NCBI GenBank assembly: GCA_937922175.1
Contig: CAKZUU010000315.1
Span: 1 to 26,970, forward strand
Length of the DNA: 26,970 nucleotides
Source of the DNA: an uncultured Gemmataceae bacterium
GTDB taxonomy: Bacteria > Planctomycetota > Planctomycetia > Gemmatales > Gemmataceae
Direction: 5' to 3'
Shown in pieces: positions 1-7,172 of the stretch; the stretch's first letter is position 1, and each line of letters opens with the position of its first letter. Made by a program: the position numbers and the translations under genes. Below the pieces are notes generated by a model. It was given only the letters and a program-made list of their open reading frames with translations, was not told the origin of the DNA and searched no databases.

Positions 1-2
1 CC

Positions 3-848
3 ATGAGTGCTGTCAGCGCGGAAGCCGTCAAGAAGCTGCGCGACATGACCAATTTGCCGATGATGGAGTGCAAGTCGGCATTGACCGAGGCGGCTGGCGA
101 CATGGAAAAAGCCGTGCAGATCCTCCGCGAGCGGAACGCCAGGGCCCAAATCAAAAGGGCCGACCGCGAGGCCGCCGAAGGCCGCATCGGCACCTTCGTC
201 GACGCAGCCCGGCAGATCGGCGCCATCGTCGAGGTCCGCTGCGAAACCCCCATGGTCGTCAAAAGCGAACACTTCATCGCGCTCGCCAATGATTTGGCTC
301 GGCACATCGCCGAACACAACCCTGAGTCGGTCGAGCAATTGTTGACCCAGGCTTATGCTCCGGGCAAGACCGTGAACGATCGAATCGCCGAGGCGATCGG
401 CCTGATCCGCGAGAACATGAAAGTCGCTCGTTTTGTACGGCTGACCGGCTCGTTGGGCGAATATGTTCATCACGATGGCTCGGTCGGGGTATTGCTGCAA
501 GTGAGCGGACCGGCGGATCGCCAACTCCTCCGCGATGTCTGCATGCATATTACCGCCGTCGTCCCGACGCCCACGGCCGTCCGTCGCGAGGAAGTGCCGG
601 AGAGCGTCTTGGCTCAGGAGCGCGAAGTCGCCAAAGCGCAGGTCAGCGCCGATCCGAAAAACGCGAACAAACCAGCGAATATCCTCGACAAAATCATTGA
701 GGGGAAGCTGAATGCGTGGTTCAAGGAAAACGTGTTGGTCGAGCAGCCGTTCGTCAAAGACGACAGCAAGACCGTCGGTCAGGTCTTGAAAGCCGCCGGC
801 GTCGAGCCGCTGCGATTTGTACGCCTGAAAGTCGGCGTCCTGGGGTGA
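3..848 (+). CDS. tsf: Elongation factor Ts
   Basis: Guanine-nucleotide exchange factor that regenerates EF-Tu-GTP during translation in the cytoplasm. The 281 aa length fits the family. The N-terminal UBA-like helical domain (about residues 5-45) carries the typical pattern around VKKLRDMTNLPMMECKSAL, followed by the CET stretch at 80-82 and a C-terminal dimerisation-type region ending in a QVLKAAGVEPLRFVRLKVG-like tail. The ATG lies two bases from the window edge, so its ribosome binding site cannot be seen, but the N-terminus aligns with normal EF-Ts starts. In bacteria rpsB usually lies just upstream, here outside the window. The odd point is that the TDFV motif reads TPMV at residues 82-85. 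The family assignment is secure. Confidence 0.96.
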   Translation: MSAVSAEAVKKLRDMTNLPMMECKSALTEAAGDMEKAVQILRERNARAQIKRADREAAEGRIGTFVDAARQIGAIVEVRCETPMVVKSEHFIALANDLARHIAEHNPESVEQLLTQAYAPGKTVNDRIAEAIGLIRENMKVARFVRLTGSLGEYVHHDGSVGVLLQVSGPADRQLLRDVCMHITAVVPTPTAVRREEVPESVLAQEREVAKAQVSADPKNANKPANILDKIIEGKLNAWFKENVLVEQPFVKDDSKTVGQVLKAAGVEPLRFVRLKVGVLG

Positions 849-909
849 ACCGTTGTTGATAAAACCAAACTTCTTCCGAATTCAAAGGACGTTTTGCGGG
901 AATTGATTC

Positions 910-1203
910 ATGCCTCACACGAAAAGTGCCAAGAAGCGGATGCGGCAGTACGAAAAGCGCCGCCGCTATAATCGCGCCTACAAAAAGTCGATCAAAGAAG
1001 CGATTAAAGCCTTTCTGACGGCCAAGAAGTCAGGAGATGCCCCGGCGACGGCCGAGGCCTTCAAAAAAGCCGTCAAGCGACTAGACATGGCAGCGGCCCG
1101 TCGGGTGATCCATCCAAACAAAGCCAACCGGAAGAAGTCGCAATTGGCCATCAAATTTGCACAGGCGTCGGCGGCTGGTTCCGGTTCAACTCCCCAAGCG
1201 TAG
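910..1203 (+). CDS. rpsT: 30S ribosomal protein S20 (bS20)
   Basis: Small-subunit protein that binds 16S rRNA. The 97 aa are strongly basic and show the family start MPHTKSAKKRMRQYEKRR followed by long helices and the IHPNKANRKKSQLA region typical of S20. It begins 61 bp after tsf on the same strand, so the two may be co-transcribed; no strong Shine-Dalgarno is visible before the ATG. The last 18 bp overlap the 3' end of the convergent transporter gene, which leaves no room for a separate terminator between them. The C-terminal tail after about residue 85 is rich in Ala, Ser and Gly and looks clade-specific. Confidence 0.96.
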   Translation: MPHTKSAKKRMRQYEKRRRYNRAYKKSIKEAIKAFLTAKKSGDAPATAEAFKKAVKRLDMAAARRVIHPNKANRKKSQLAIKFAQASAAGSGSTPQA

Positions 1204-3624
1204 CCGCCTCTCATCCCCGCTTGATGGGATGCAGCCTCCGCGAGTTCGATGGGAGATGCTGCGAGCGGGTCTGTCCTGCGTGGCGTCTGCCTCCCCGATG
1301 CTGCGGGATAAAGGGCGCAGGTGCGTCGGTTGTGGTGCTGCGTCCCGCCAGACGAGAAGCAGCATCGCGGGGACCAGAAACGGCCGAACGATCATTGTGT
1401 CCATCAACACACCAACGCTCAGGGCGAAACCGATCTGAGTCAGTGTCCACAGGTCGCCGAGCATGAGGGTGGCGAAGGTGCCGGCCATGATGATCCCGCA
1501 CGCCGTGATCGTCCCCCCGGTTCGAGCCAGTCCGCGGCGAAGCCCCTCGATGGGTCCATAGCGTCGCCGTTCCTGCAACGCCCGACTCACCATTAGGATG
1601 TTGTAATCTTCGCCGACGGCAATCAAGATGGTGAACAGGAAGAATGGAACGCGCCACTCGATTTCGCCCAACGGCCGACCCGCCCAGACCATCGCCAGCA
1701 ACGCCGTCGCACCGAGAGCAGCGTAATAACTGAGCATGACCGTTCCGAGCAAGTACAGCGCCAGCCAAATCGACCGCACCACAACCAGTAAGATCAATAA
1801 AACTCCGGCGACCACCAGCAAGTTGACGCGCTGCTGATCCTGAGCGATCAACTCGGCCATGTCGCGGGTGTGGACCGTGACGCCATAAAATTCCCACTCC
1901 CAGTCAGCGGGCACCTGCATCCGCAAAAAGGCTTCGATGGTGCCCAAAGTGTGGATGCTCGTCGGAGCGAAGGGGTCGGTTGACAAGACGACATCGATCC
2001 GAGCCACATACTGGATTTGCTCACCCCGGCGAATTCGAGACAGATAGACATCGTTGGCCCGTTGCAGGGAGCGGCTCAGCAGATCGTTCATTTCGCGGCG
2101 TAGATGACCGAGAGCTTCCGACAGTCGATGACGGGATGAAACCGTCGCGCGGTCGTCAAACTTGGGCAGGGGTTTGCCGAGCGGCTGGGTGAGGCTTCGG
2201 ACTTCCGCCACGTTCTCGATGTAGCCGAGTCCGCGGGAAAGGGATTCGATGGTTTCCCGCCCGTGCAATGACTGGAACTCGTTCGGCGCGACCAGCAGGA
2301 TTGTGATGGGACCTGTCTCCCCAGGAGGAAAGCGGCGTTGGATCATTTCCAGCCCTTGAACACTGGGGGAGTAGGGCCCCAGGTCGCCGGTAGGTTTGAA
2401 CGTCGGGGCGATTTGGCTGCCGATCAGGGCCAGGGGAAGCAACACCACGAGGGAGACGCTCCACGTGAGGATGGGCCGACGGGCGACGAGTCGGCTGAGG
2501 CGCTCCCAAAGAGTCCGCGATTCGGGACGTGGTGTCCCGATCCGAAGACGTCGGGGCCAGAACGCCCACTCCTGAGCCAAGCTGAGCAGTGCGGGTGTCA
2601 AGGTGAGTGATGCCGCCAGACCAATGACCAAAGCCACGGCGATCACCGGTCCCGCGTGACGAATCTTGCCGAACTCCGCCCAGACCATCATTCCCAAACC
2701 GACCATCACCGTTCCGGCACTGGCGGAGATGGCCCCTCCCACCTGTTCCACGGCACGCGTCAGACCGATACCGATGGGGGCGCCGGCCTCCAGCTCTTCG
2801 CGGTACCGACTGATAAGGAACAAGCAGTAATCCGTCCCCGCTCCGAACAGAATGACGATGGTGAAAACTTGGCTGACGTTGACCAGATGCACCCCGGGGA
2901 TCAGGGCGATCAATGCCAAAACTTGCAGAGCGACCCAGGTGGCCACGCCAATCGTCGTCAGCGGTATCAGTGCTAACAGGGGCGACCGATAAACCAGTAA
3001 AAGAATGACAATGACCAATGCGATGGTGGCCCAGGTCGTTTGCTCCAAGCTTCGCGCCGTCGCCCGTACCAGATCGCGTCCCAACGCGGCGGGTCCCGTC
3101 ACGAACAGATGCAAGCCGCTCGCCGCCCCCTCTTCGACCAGAGGCCGGACCAAAGCCTCGATGCGATCCACCGTCGTTTGCGTCTGCAGGGCCAGGTAGG
3201 GAGTCGCGAGCGAGATTTGAATCAAGGTGCAGTGTCGGTCCGCACTGGTGAATCGGGGTCCGATCATCGGCTCGCGGTACGAGGCGACATGAGTGATTTT
3301 CAAGGCAGCCTCTTCCTGGGCCAACTGCTTGACCTCCGCGACGATCTCATCGACCAGTCGGTAGTCCCCTTCGGTCAGCGGACTCTCGGGTCGCTCCAGC
3401 GCCAGCAACACTCGGCTGGCGAAAAGGTCTTTGGGAAAAGCCTCCGCGAGCAATTCATAGCCACGAGAGACCGAGAAATGACGCGGCAGGAAGCGGATAT
3501 CGTCATCCAGGCTGTGCTGCTGCCAATCCGGGGCGACGGCTGTCAAGATGGCCGCCAAGGCCAGCCAAACGCTGCAAGTGAGCCACGGATGACGGACCGT
3601 GAATTGGCCCAAGCGGCGGAACAT
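1186..3624 (-). CDS. MMPL/RND-superfamily transporter
   Basis: Predicted inner-membrane exporter of the MMPL branch of the RND superfamily, whose known members move lipids, hopanoids or other hydrophobic compounds. The 812 aa show the duplicated RND plan: TM1 near 14-32, a periplasmic domain of about 160 residues, five TMs between about 197 and 350 with GTDYCLFLISRYREEL at 263-278, then a second half with TM near 388-405, a second periplasmic domain, and TMs from about 600 to 758 with GEDYNILMVSRALQERRR at 671-688. The paired G-x-DY motifs are the family hallmark. The ATG is preceded by an AAGGA box about ten bases upstream. The gene starts 39 bp after the sigma-54 activator, suggesting one unit with the two-component genes. 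The last 50 residues are polar, Arg-rich and soluble. The substrate cannot be told from sequence. Confidence 0.9.
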   Translation of the reverse strand: MFRRLGQFTVRHPWLTCSVWLALAAILTAVAPDWQQHSLDDDIRFLPRHFSVSRGYELLAEAFPKDLFASRVLLALERPESPLTEGDYRLVDEIVAEVKQLAQEEAALKITHVASYREPMIGPRFTSADRHCTLIQISLATPYLALQTQTTVDRIEALVRPLVEEGAASGLHLFVTGPAALGRDLVRATARSLEQTTWATIALVIVILLLVYRSPLLALIPLTTIGVATWVALQVLALIALIPGVHLVNVSQVFTIVILFGAGTDYCLFLISRYREELEAGAPIGIGLTRAVEQVGGAISASAGTVMVGLGMMVWAEFGKIRHAGPVIAVALVIGLAASLTLTPALLSLAQEWAFWPRRLRIGTPRPESRTLWERLSRLVARRPILTWSVSLVVLLPLALIGSQIAPTFKPTGDLGPYSPSVQGLEMIQRRFPPGETGPITILLVAPNEFQSLHGRETIESLSRGLGYIENVAEVRSLTQPLGKPLPKFDDRATVSSRHRLSEALGHLRREMNDLLSRSLQRANDVYLSRIRRGEQIQYVARIDVVLSTDPFAPTSIHTLGTIEAFLRMQVPADWEWEFYGVTVHTRDMAELIAQDQQRVNLLVVAGVLLILLVVVRSIWLALYLLGTVMLSYYAALGATALLAMVWAGRPLGEIEWRVPFFLFTILIAVGEDYNILMVSRALQERRRYGPIEGLRRGLARTGGTITACGIIMAGTFATLMLGDLWTLTQIGFALSVGVLMDTMIVRPFLVPAMLLLVWRDAAPQPTHLRPLSRSIGEADATQDRPARSISHRTRGGCIPSSGDERRLRLGS

Positions 3625-3663
3625 GTGGTGGGTCCTTCGGCGAGGGGCAGCAGGCTGCGGCGA

Positions 3664-5094
3664 TCAGCCGGCAGCACGATGTTCCTCTTCGTACCGATTG
3701 AGTTTGTTATAAAGCGTTTTCAGGCTGATCCCGAGTTCGGCGGCGGCACTGGCTTTGTGCCCGTGGTGCTTCTCCAACACGCGGAGGATGTGTTGCATTT
3801 CAACTTCGGCGAGCGATCCTCCCAGGGGCGTCGCATGCGATGGCGTCGGTGCGGGGCTGGCGGTCGTCGGGACACGCGACGCCAAAGCGCTGACGGGGGT
3901 CGCGCGGCCGGCACGAATGTGCGCGGGGAGATGTTCCGGTTGCAACGACTGCCCACCGGACACGATCCATGCATACTCCATCGCGTTGGCCAACTCGCGA
4001 ACGTTGCCCGGCCAGTCGTAGTGGGTCAGGGCATCGATCACCGACGAACCCAACAGCGGTCGGACGTGATCCATCGGCTTCCGCGCCGCTCGCGTCAACA
4101 GATTCAGGGCCAACTCGGGAATATCACTGCGACGTTCGCGGAGGGGCGGCAAGCGAATCTCGAAAGTGTTGACCCGGTAGTACAGATCTTCCCGAAATTC
4201 ATCTCGTTGCACCATCGCCCACAAATCCCGGTTGGTCGCACACAGGACCCGGACATCGGCATGAGTCGGCTCGTTGTCGCCAACCCGTCGAATCTCGCCC
4301 GATTCGAGGAACCGCAGCAACTTGACTTGGATGGGCGCTTTCAGTTCTCCCAGTTCGTCCAGAAAGAGCGTGCCACCGTTGGCGACCTCAAACAATCCTT
4401 TGTGATCTCGCTCGGCCCCCGTGAAGGCGTGTTTGCGGTGGCCGAACAGTTCGCTCTCCACGAGGTTTTCCGACAAGGCCCCGCAATTGACCGGGACAAA
4501 GGTCATGTCGCGGCGAGGGCTTTGCTCGAAAATCGTCCGAGCCACCAGTTCCTTGCCCGTGCCGGTTTCGCCCAGAATCAGCACCGTGGAATCGGTCGGG
4601 GCGACCGTCGCGATCAACCGATGCACCGCCTGCATGGCTGGCGAGTTGCCGACCAAGGTGGCGTGCCCCTCGGCCGCTTGCACTCGCGTCTGCAACGCGA
4701 TGGTCTTGTTCGTCAGTTCTCGCTTTTCGGCGATGCGACTCAGAATCGCTTCGATCTCGTCGAGTTGGCAGGGCTTCGTGATGTAATCGAAAGCGCCGAG
4801 CCGCAACGCCTCGATGGCGGTTTCCTGTGTGGCGTAGCCGGTTTGGATGATCGCTTCGGTGTCCGGCGACAAGTGTTTGAGGTGTTGTAACAGTTCGATG
4901 CCCGTCATCCCCGGCATCTTGAGGTCGAGAATCGCTGCATCGAAGGTGATCTTTTCCACAACTCGGAGGGCCTCGCGACCACTGGAACAGGTGGTGACTT
5001 CATGCCCGCGGCTGGTCAATTCCGAGCGAAGCAGATCGCGCAAATTCTGCTCGTCGTCCACGACCAGCACACGCAAGCAGCGTCGGCTCCCCAT
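3664..5094 (-). CDS. NtrC-family sigma-54 response regulator
   Basis: Cytoplasmic transcription activator that opens sigma-54 promoters after phosphorylation. Counting from the chosen ATG (476 aa): receiver domain at about 7-120 with acidic pair D13/D14, phospho-acceptor D57 and conserved K107; AAA+ domain at about 145-380 with Walker A GETGTGKE (175-182), Walker B GTLFLDELGEL (241-251), FREDLYYRVN (300-309) and WPGNVREL (361-368); Fis-type helix-turn-helix at about 430-468. The sigma-54 contact loop reads HAFTGA rather than GAFTGA (222-227). The start at 5094 is preferred because an AGGGGGG box lies ten bases upstream and the receiver begins directly after it; in-frame starts also exist at 5139 (ATG) and 5175 (TTG, overlapping the kinase stop). 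It follows a histidine kinase gene, its probable partner, and precedes the MMPL transporter. Confidence 0.95.
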   Translation of the reverse strand: MGSRRCLRVLVVDDEQNLRDLLRSELTSRGHEVTTCSSGREALRVVEKITFDAAILDLKMPGMTGIELLQHLKHLSPDTEAIIQTGYATQETAIEALRLGAFDYITKPCQLDEIEAILSRIAEKRELTNKTIALQTRVQAAEGHATLVGNSPAMQAVHRLIATVAPTDSTVLILGETGTGKELVARTIFEQSPRRDMTFVPVNCGALSENLVESELFGHRKHAFTGAERDHKGLFEVANGGTLFLDELGELKAPIQVKLLRFLESGEIRRVGDNEPTHADVRVLCATNRDLWAMVQRDEFREDLYYRVNTFEIRLPPLRERRSDIPELALNLLTRAARKPMDHVRPLLGSSVIDALTHYDWPGNVRELANAMEYAWIVSGGQSLQPEHLPAHIRAGRATPVSALASRVPTTASPAPTPSHATPLGGSLAEVEMQHILRVLEKHHGHKASAAAELGISLKTLYNKLNRYEEEHRAAG

Positions 5095-5171
5095 GCGGTC
5101 TCGTCCCCCCTGACGTGGAAAAGCATTCGGCGTCATCATGTCGCTCAAGACCCCAACTGGTAACACGCTCC

Positions 5172-6785
5172 TCAAGCCGCCTGCCGAGTCTCGGTGGGGA
5201 TCGGCACCGCAGCCACCGGCTGGAGCGGCAGGCGAACCACAAAGACACTCCCCCGACCCGTCCCCTCGCTGGATGCCTCGATGCTGCCTTCGTGCTGCAC
5301 GATGATCTGATGGCTGATGAACAACCCCAGCCCCGTGCCGCGGCCGGTCCGACTCCGCGTGAAAAACGGCTCGAAAATGTTCTCCAACACCTCCGGTTCC
5401 ATACCGCAGCCTGTGTCGGTGAAGGTCAACTCCACCGTCTTCCCTACCGCCCGCAGGTCGATCGTCAGCGTGCCCCCTTCATCCATGCTGTCCAGCGCGT
5501 TCACAACCAAATTCAACACCACCGATTTGATGTCTTGGCTGTTCAGCAAGGCACGCGGTGCGGCCTCGGGACGAAAGACGATGTGTTTCCCCCGACTGGT
5601 CGGCAACAATTGTGCCATCTCCAGCACGCTCTGAACCAATTGCGTCAGATCGACCCATTCCCGCCGTCGTTCGCCAACTCGGCTGAATTCGAGCAAGTTC
5701 TGCGTGATCTCCTTGCACCGAAAAGCTTCGGCTTGAATCATCCCCAAGTAACGCTGGATCGTCTCCCCTTCTTCCGGATAACGCCACGCCAGATCGGGCA
5801 GACGTCGCAGCAGTCCCTCGGCACAAAATGCGATGCTCGCCAGGGGGTTATTGATTTCATGGGCGACACCAGCCGCTAAAAAACCCACGCTGACCAGACG
5901 TTCCGACCGCACTAGTTGCCGACTTCGCTCGTTGACTTGACGGATCAGGTCCGCATGCTGGGCTTTGATGCGAGCCGCCATCTCGTCGAAGGCGTTGGCC
6001 AACTCTTCCAATTCATCGCCCGTTCGCAAATTGATCGGTTGATAAGGCCCATCGTCCGCGACCTGACGCACCCCTTGTTGCAAGCAGCGAATCGGATGGA
6101 GCACCCAGCCGTAAAAGAAATACAGGATGCCTCCCAAGAGCAGCAGAGCCGCACTCGCACAAATCGTCACCACGATCACACTCCGCCGTTGGTGCGACTT
6201 GGCGATGGTGATGCGGTGGTACACGTCGTCGTAAGTCGCTTTTCGGAGTTCGTCGGCGGCCTGCATCAACTTGCCATGCGCCAACTTCACTTCCGGGTGA
6301 TCCGAAAGGCCGTCCCAGGGATTATCCGCGAGGGTCGCCTGGGCGGCGTTGTCGAGCGCGGCTTGGAACTGTTGGCAAAACCGCGCCAAATCATCAATCA
6401 GGTCACGCTCGTGCTGGCCACCATCGGGATCGCGTCGCCGTCGAACCGTCTCCGAATGTTGACGCTGATAGGCGTCGAGGCGATCGCGGACATCGGCCAA
6501 ACGTTGTTCCAGTCGCAGCTTCTCGTTGGCGCGAGTGCCACCCGGGGCCACCAGTTGCGTGATCGCGCTGCGGAGTTCTTCGACGAACTGCAACTCTGAC
6601 AGTTTGCTGTCGGTGGTCTTGGTCGTGTCGATATACGAGCGCAGCCCCAACAGCGAGCCGGCCAGCAATGTGCCAAGGATTGCCAGTACCAGGCCCAATC
6701 CAAGCAGCAGCTTGTGGCGCAAACGCCAAGGTCGTGCCACGACCGGACCTCCTTGCCCGGGCATCGCCTCGGGGCCGAGTTGCAT
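5172..6785 (-). CDS. Membrane sensor histidine kinase (HAMP-HisKA-HATPase, NtrB-like)
   Basis: Sensor kinase, 537 aa, that should phosphorylate the adjacent NtrC-type regulator. A TM helix at about 25-48 and another at about 203-226 bracket an extracytoplasmic helical domain of roughly 150 residues with no recognisable ligand pocket. A HAMP linker follows (about 228-282), then the dimerisation/phospho-acceptor helix with GVAHEINNPL (H309), and the ATPase domain with N box NLVVNALDSM (425-434), G1 box DTGCGM (457-462), F box FEPFF (471-475) and G2 box GRGTGLGL (481-488). All catalytic boxes look intact. The start is the first ATG in frame; a second ATG at residue 8 is possible. The stop overlaps the longest possible reading of the regulator, supporting co-expression. 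The signal is unknown. Confidence 0.94.
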   Translation of the reverse strand: MQLGPEAMPGQGGPVVARPWRLRHKLLLGLGLVLAILGTLLAGSLLGLRSYIDTTKTTDSKLSELQFVEELRSAITQLVAPGGTRANEKLRLEQRLADVRDRLDAYQRQHSETVRRRRDPDGGQHERDLIDDLARFCQQFQAALDNAAQATLADNPWDGLSDHPEVKLAHGKLMQAADELRKATYDDVYHRITIAKSHQRRSVIVVTICASAALLLLGGILYFFYGWVLHPIRCLQQGVRQVADDGPYQPINLRTGDELEELANAFDEMAARIKAQHADLIRQVNERSRQLVRSERLVSVGFLAAGVAHEINNPLASIAFCAEGLLRRLPDLAWRYPEEGETIQRYLGMIQAEAFRCKEITQNLLEFSRVGERRREWVDLTQLVQSVLEMAQLLPTSRGKHIVFRPEAAPRALLNSQDIKSVVLNLVVNALDSMDEGGTLTIDLRAVGKTVELTFTDTGCGMEPEVLENIFEPFFTRSRTGRGTGLGLFISHQIIVQHEGSIEASSEGTGRGSVFVVRLPLQPVAAVPIPTETRQAA

Positions 6786-7172
6786 GCCTCACAACCGGCT
6801 CCCCGTCGCGATCGCGTCGGCACTCTACCATATCCCTTCTTACAAATGGAGAGCAGATTTTTCACAATCCATGAAAAAATGCCGACCCTGCGACGATTGT
6901 CGGTTCCCCCACCACTTGAAACGCGAAAATGGGTCTCGATCCGGTCCGACTCGCCCAATTCGCCTCAAACTCCCCACCCTTTCCGTTTGTTGATCGGTGC
7001 CGGCAAATGGGTTTTGACTCGGGCGGGCCCCAGTAGCTCGCCGATCGCTCACGAGCCGTTTCGATGAAAAAGTCCGGCGGCGGCACGGCTGGTTGATCGA
7101 CCCGTTGACGTGTAAGCTGCTCAATGTGTCACCTGTGATCGGCGCAACAGGCCAGGTTCCCGGAGGTCGGAT
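6786..7172. other. Divergent intergenic region, kinase operon / peptidase
   Basis: This stretch of 387 bases separates divergently transcribed genes, so it should hold promoters for both. Apart from the weak minus-strand promoter candidate and the peptidase ribosome binding site (GGAGG at about 7162-7166), I see no gene, RNA fold or repeat. Short open frames across it lack family resemblance. Confidence 0.5.
6839..6867 (-). promoter_or_regulatory. Possible sigma-70-type promoter for the kinase operon
   Basis: On the minus strand TTGTGA (6862-6867) and TGTAAG (6839-6844) are separated by 17 bases and lie about 53 bases before the kinase ATG. Each hexamer matches the consensus at four of six positions. 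This is a weak match and no transcript start is known. Confidence 0.25.

Noticed and set aside
3040..4890. A 616-codon open frame on the plus strand.
   Set aside because: It runs antisense across the MMPL and sigma-54 activator genes, both with full family motifs, and its own translation has no recognisable domain; it is a by-product of GC-rich codon bias.
5115..5879. A 254-codon plus-strand frame.
   Set aside because: It is antisense to the kinase ATPase domain, which is fully conserved.
7082..7098. A partial match to a sigma-54 promoter (GGCACG then TTGA) upstream of the peptidase gene.
   Set aside because: The spacing is off by one and the -12 GC is GA, so the invariant GG-N10-GC rule fails.
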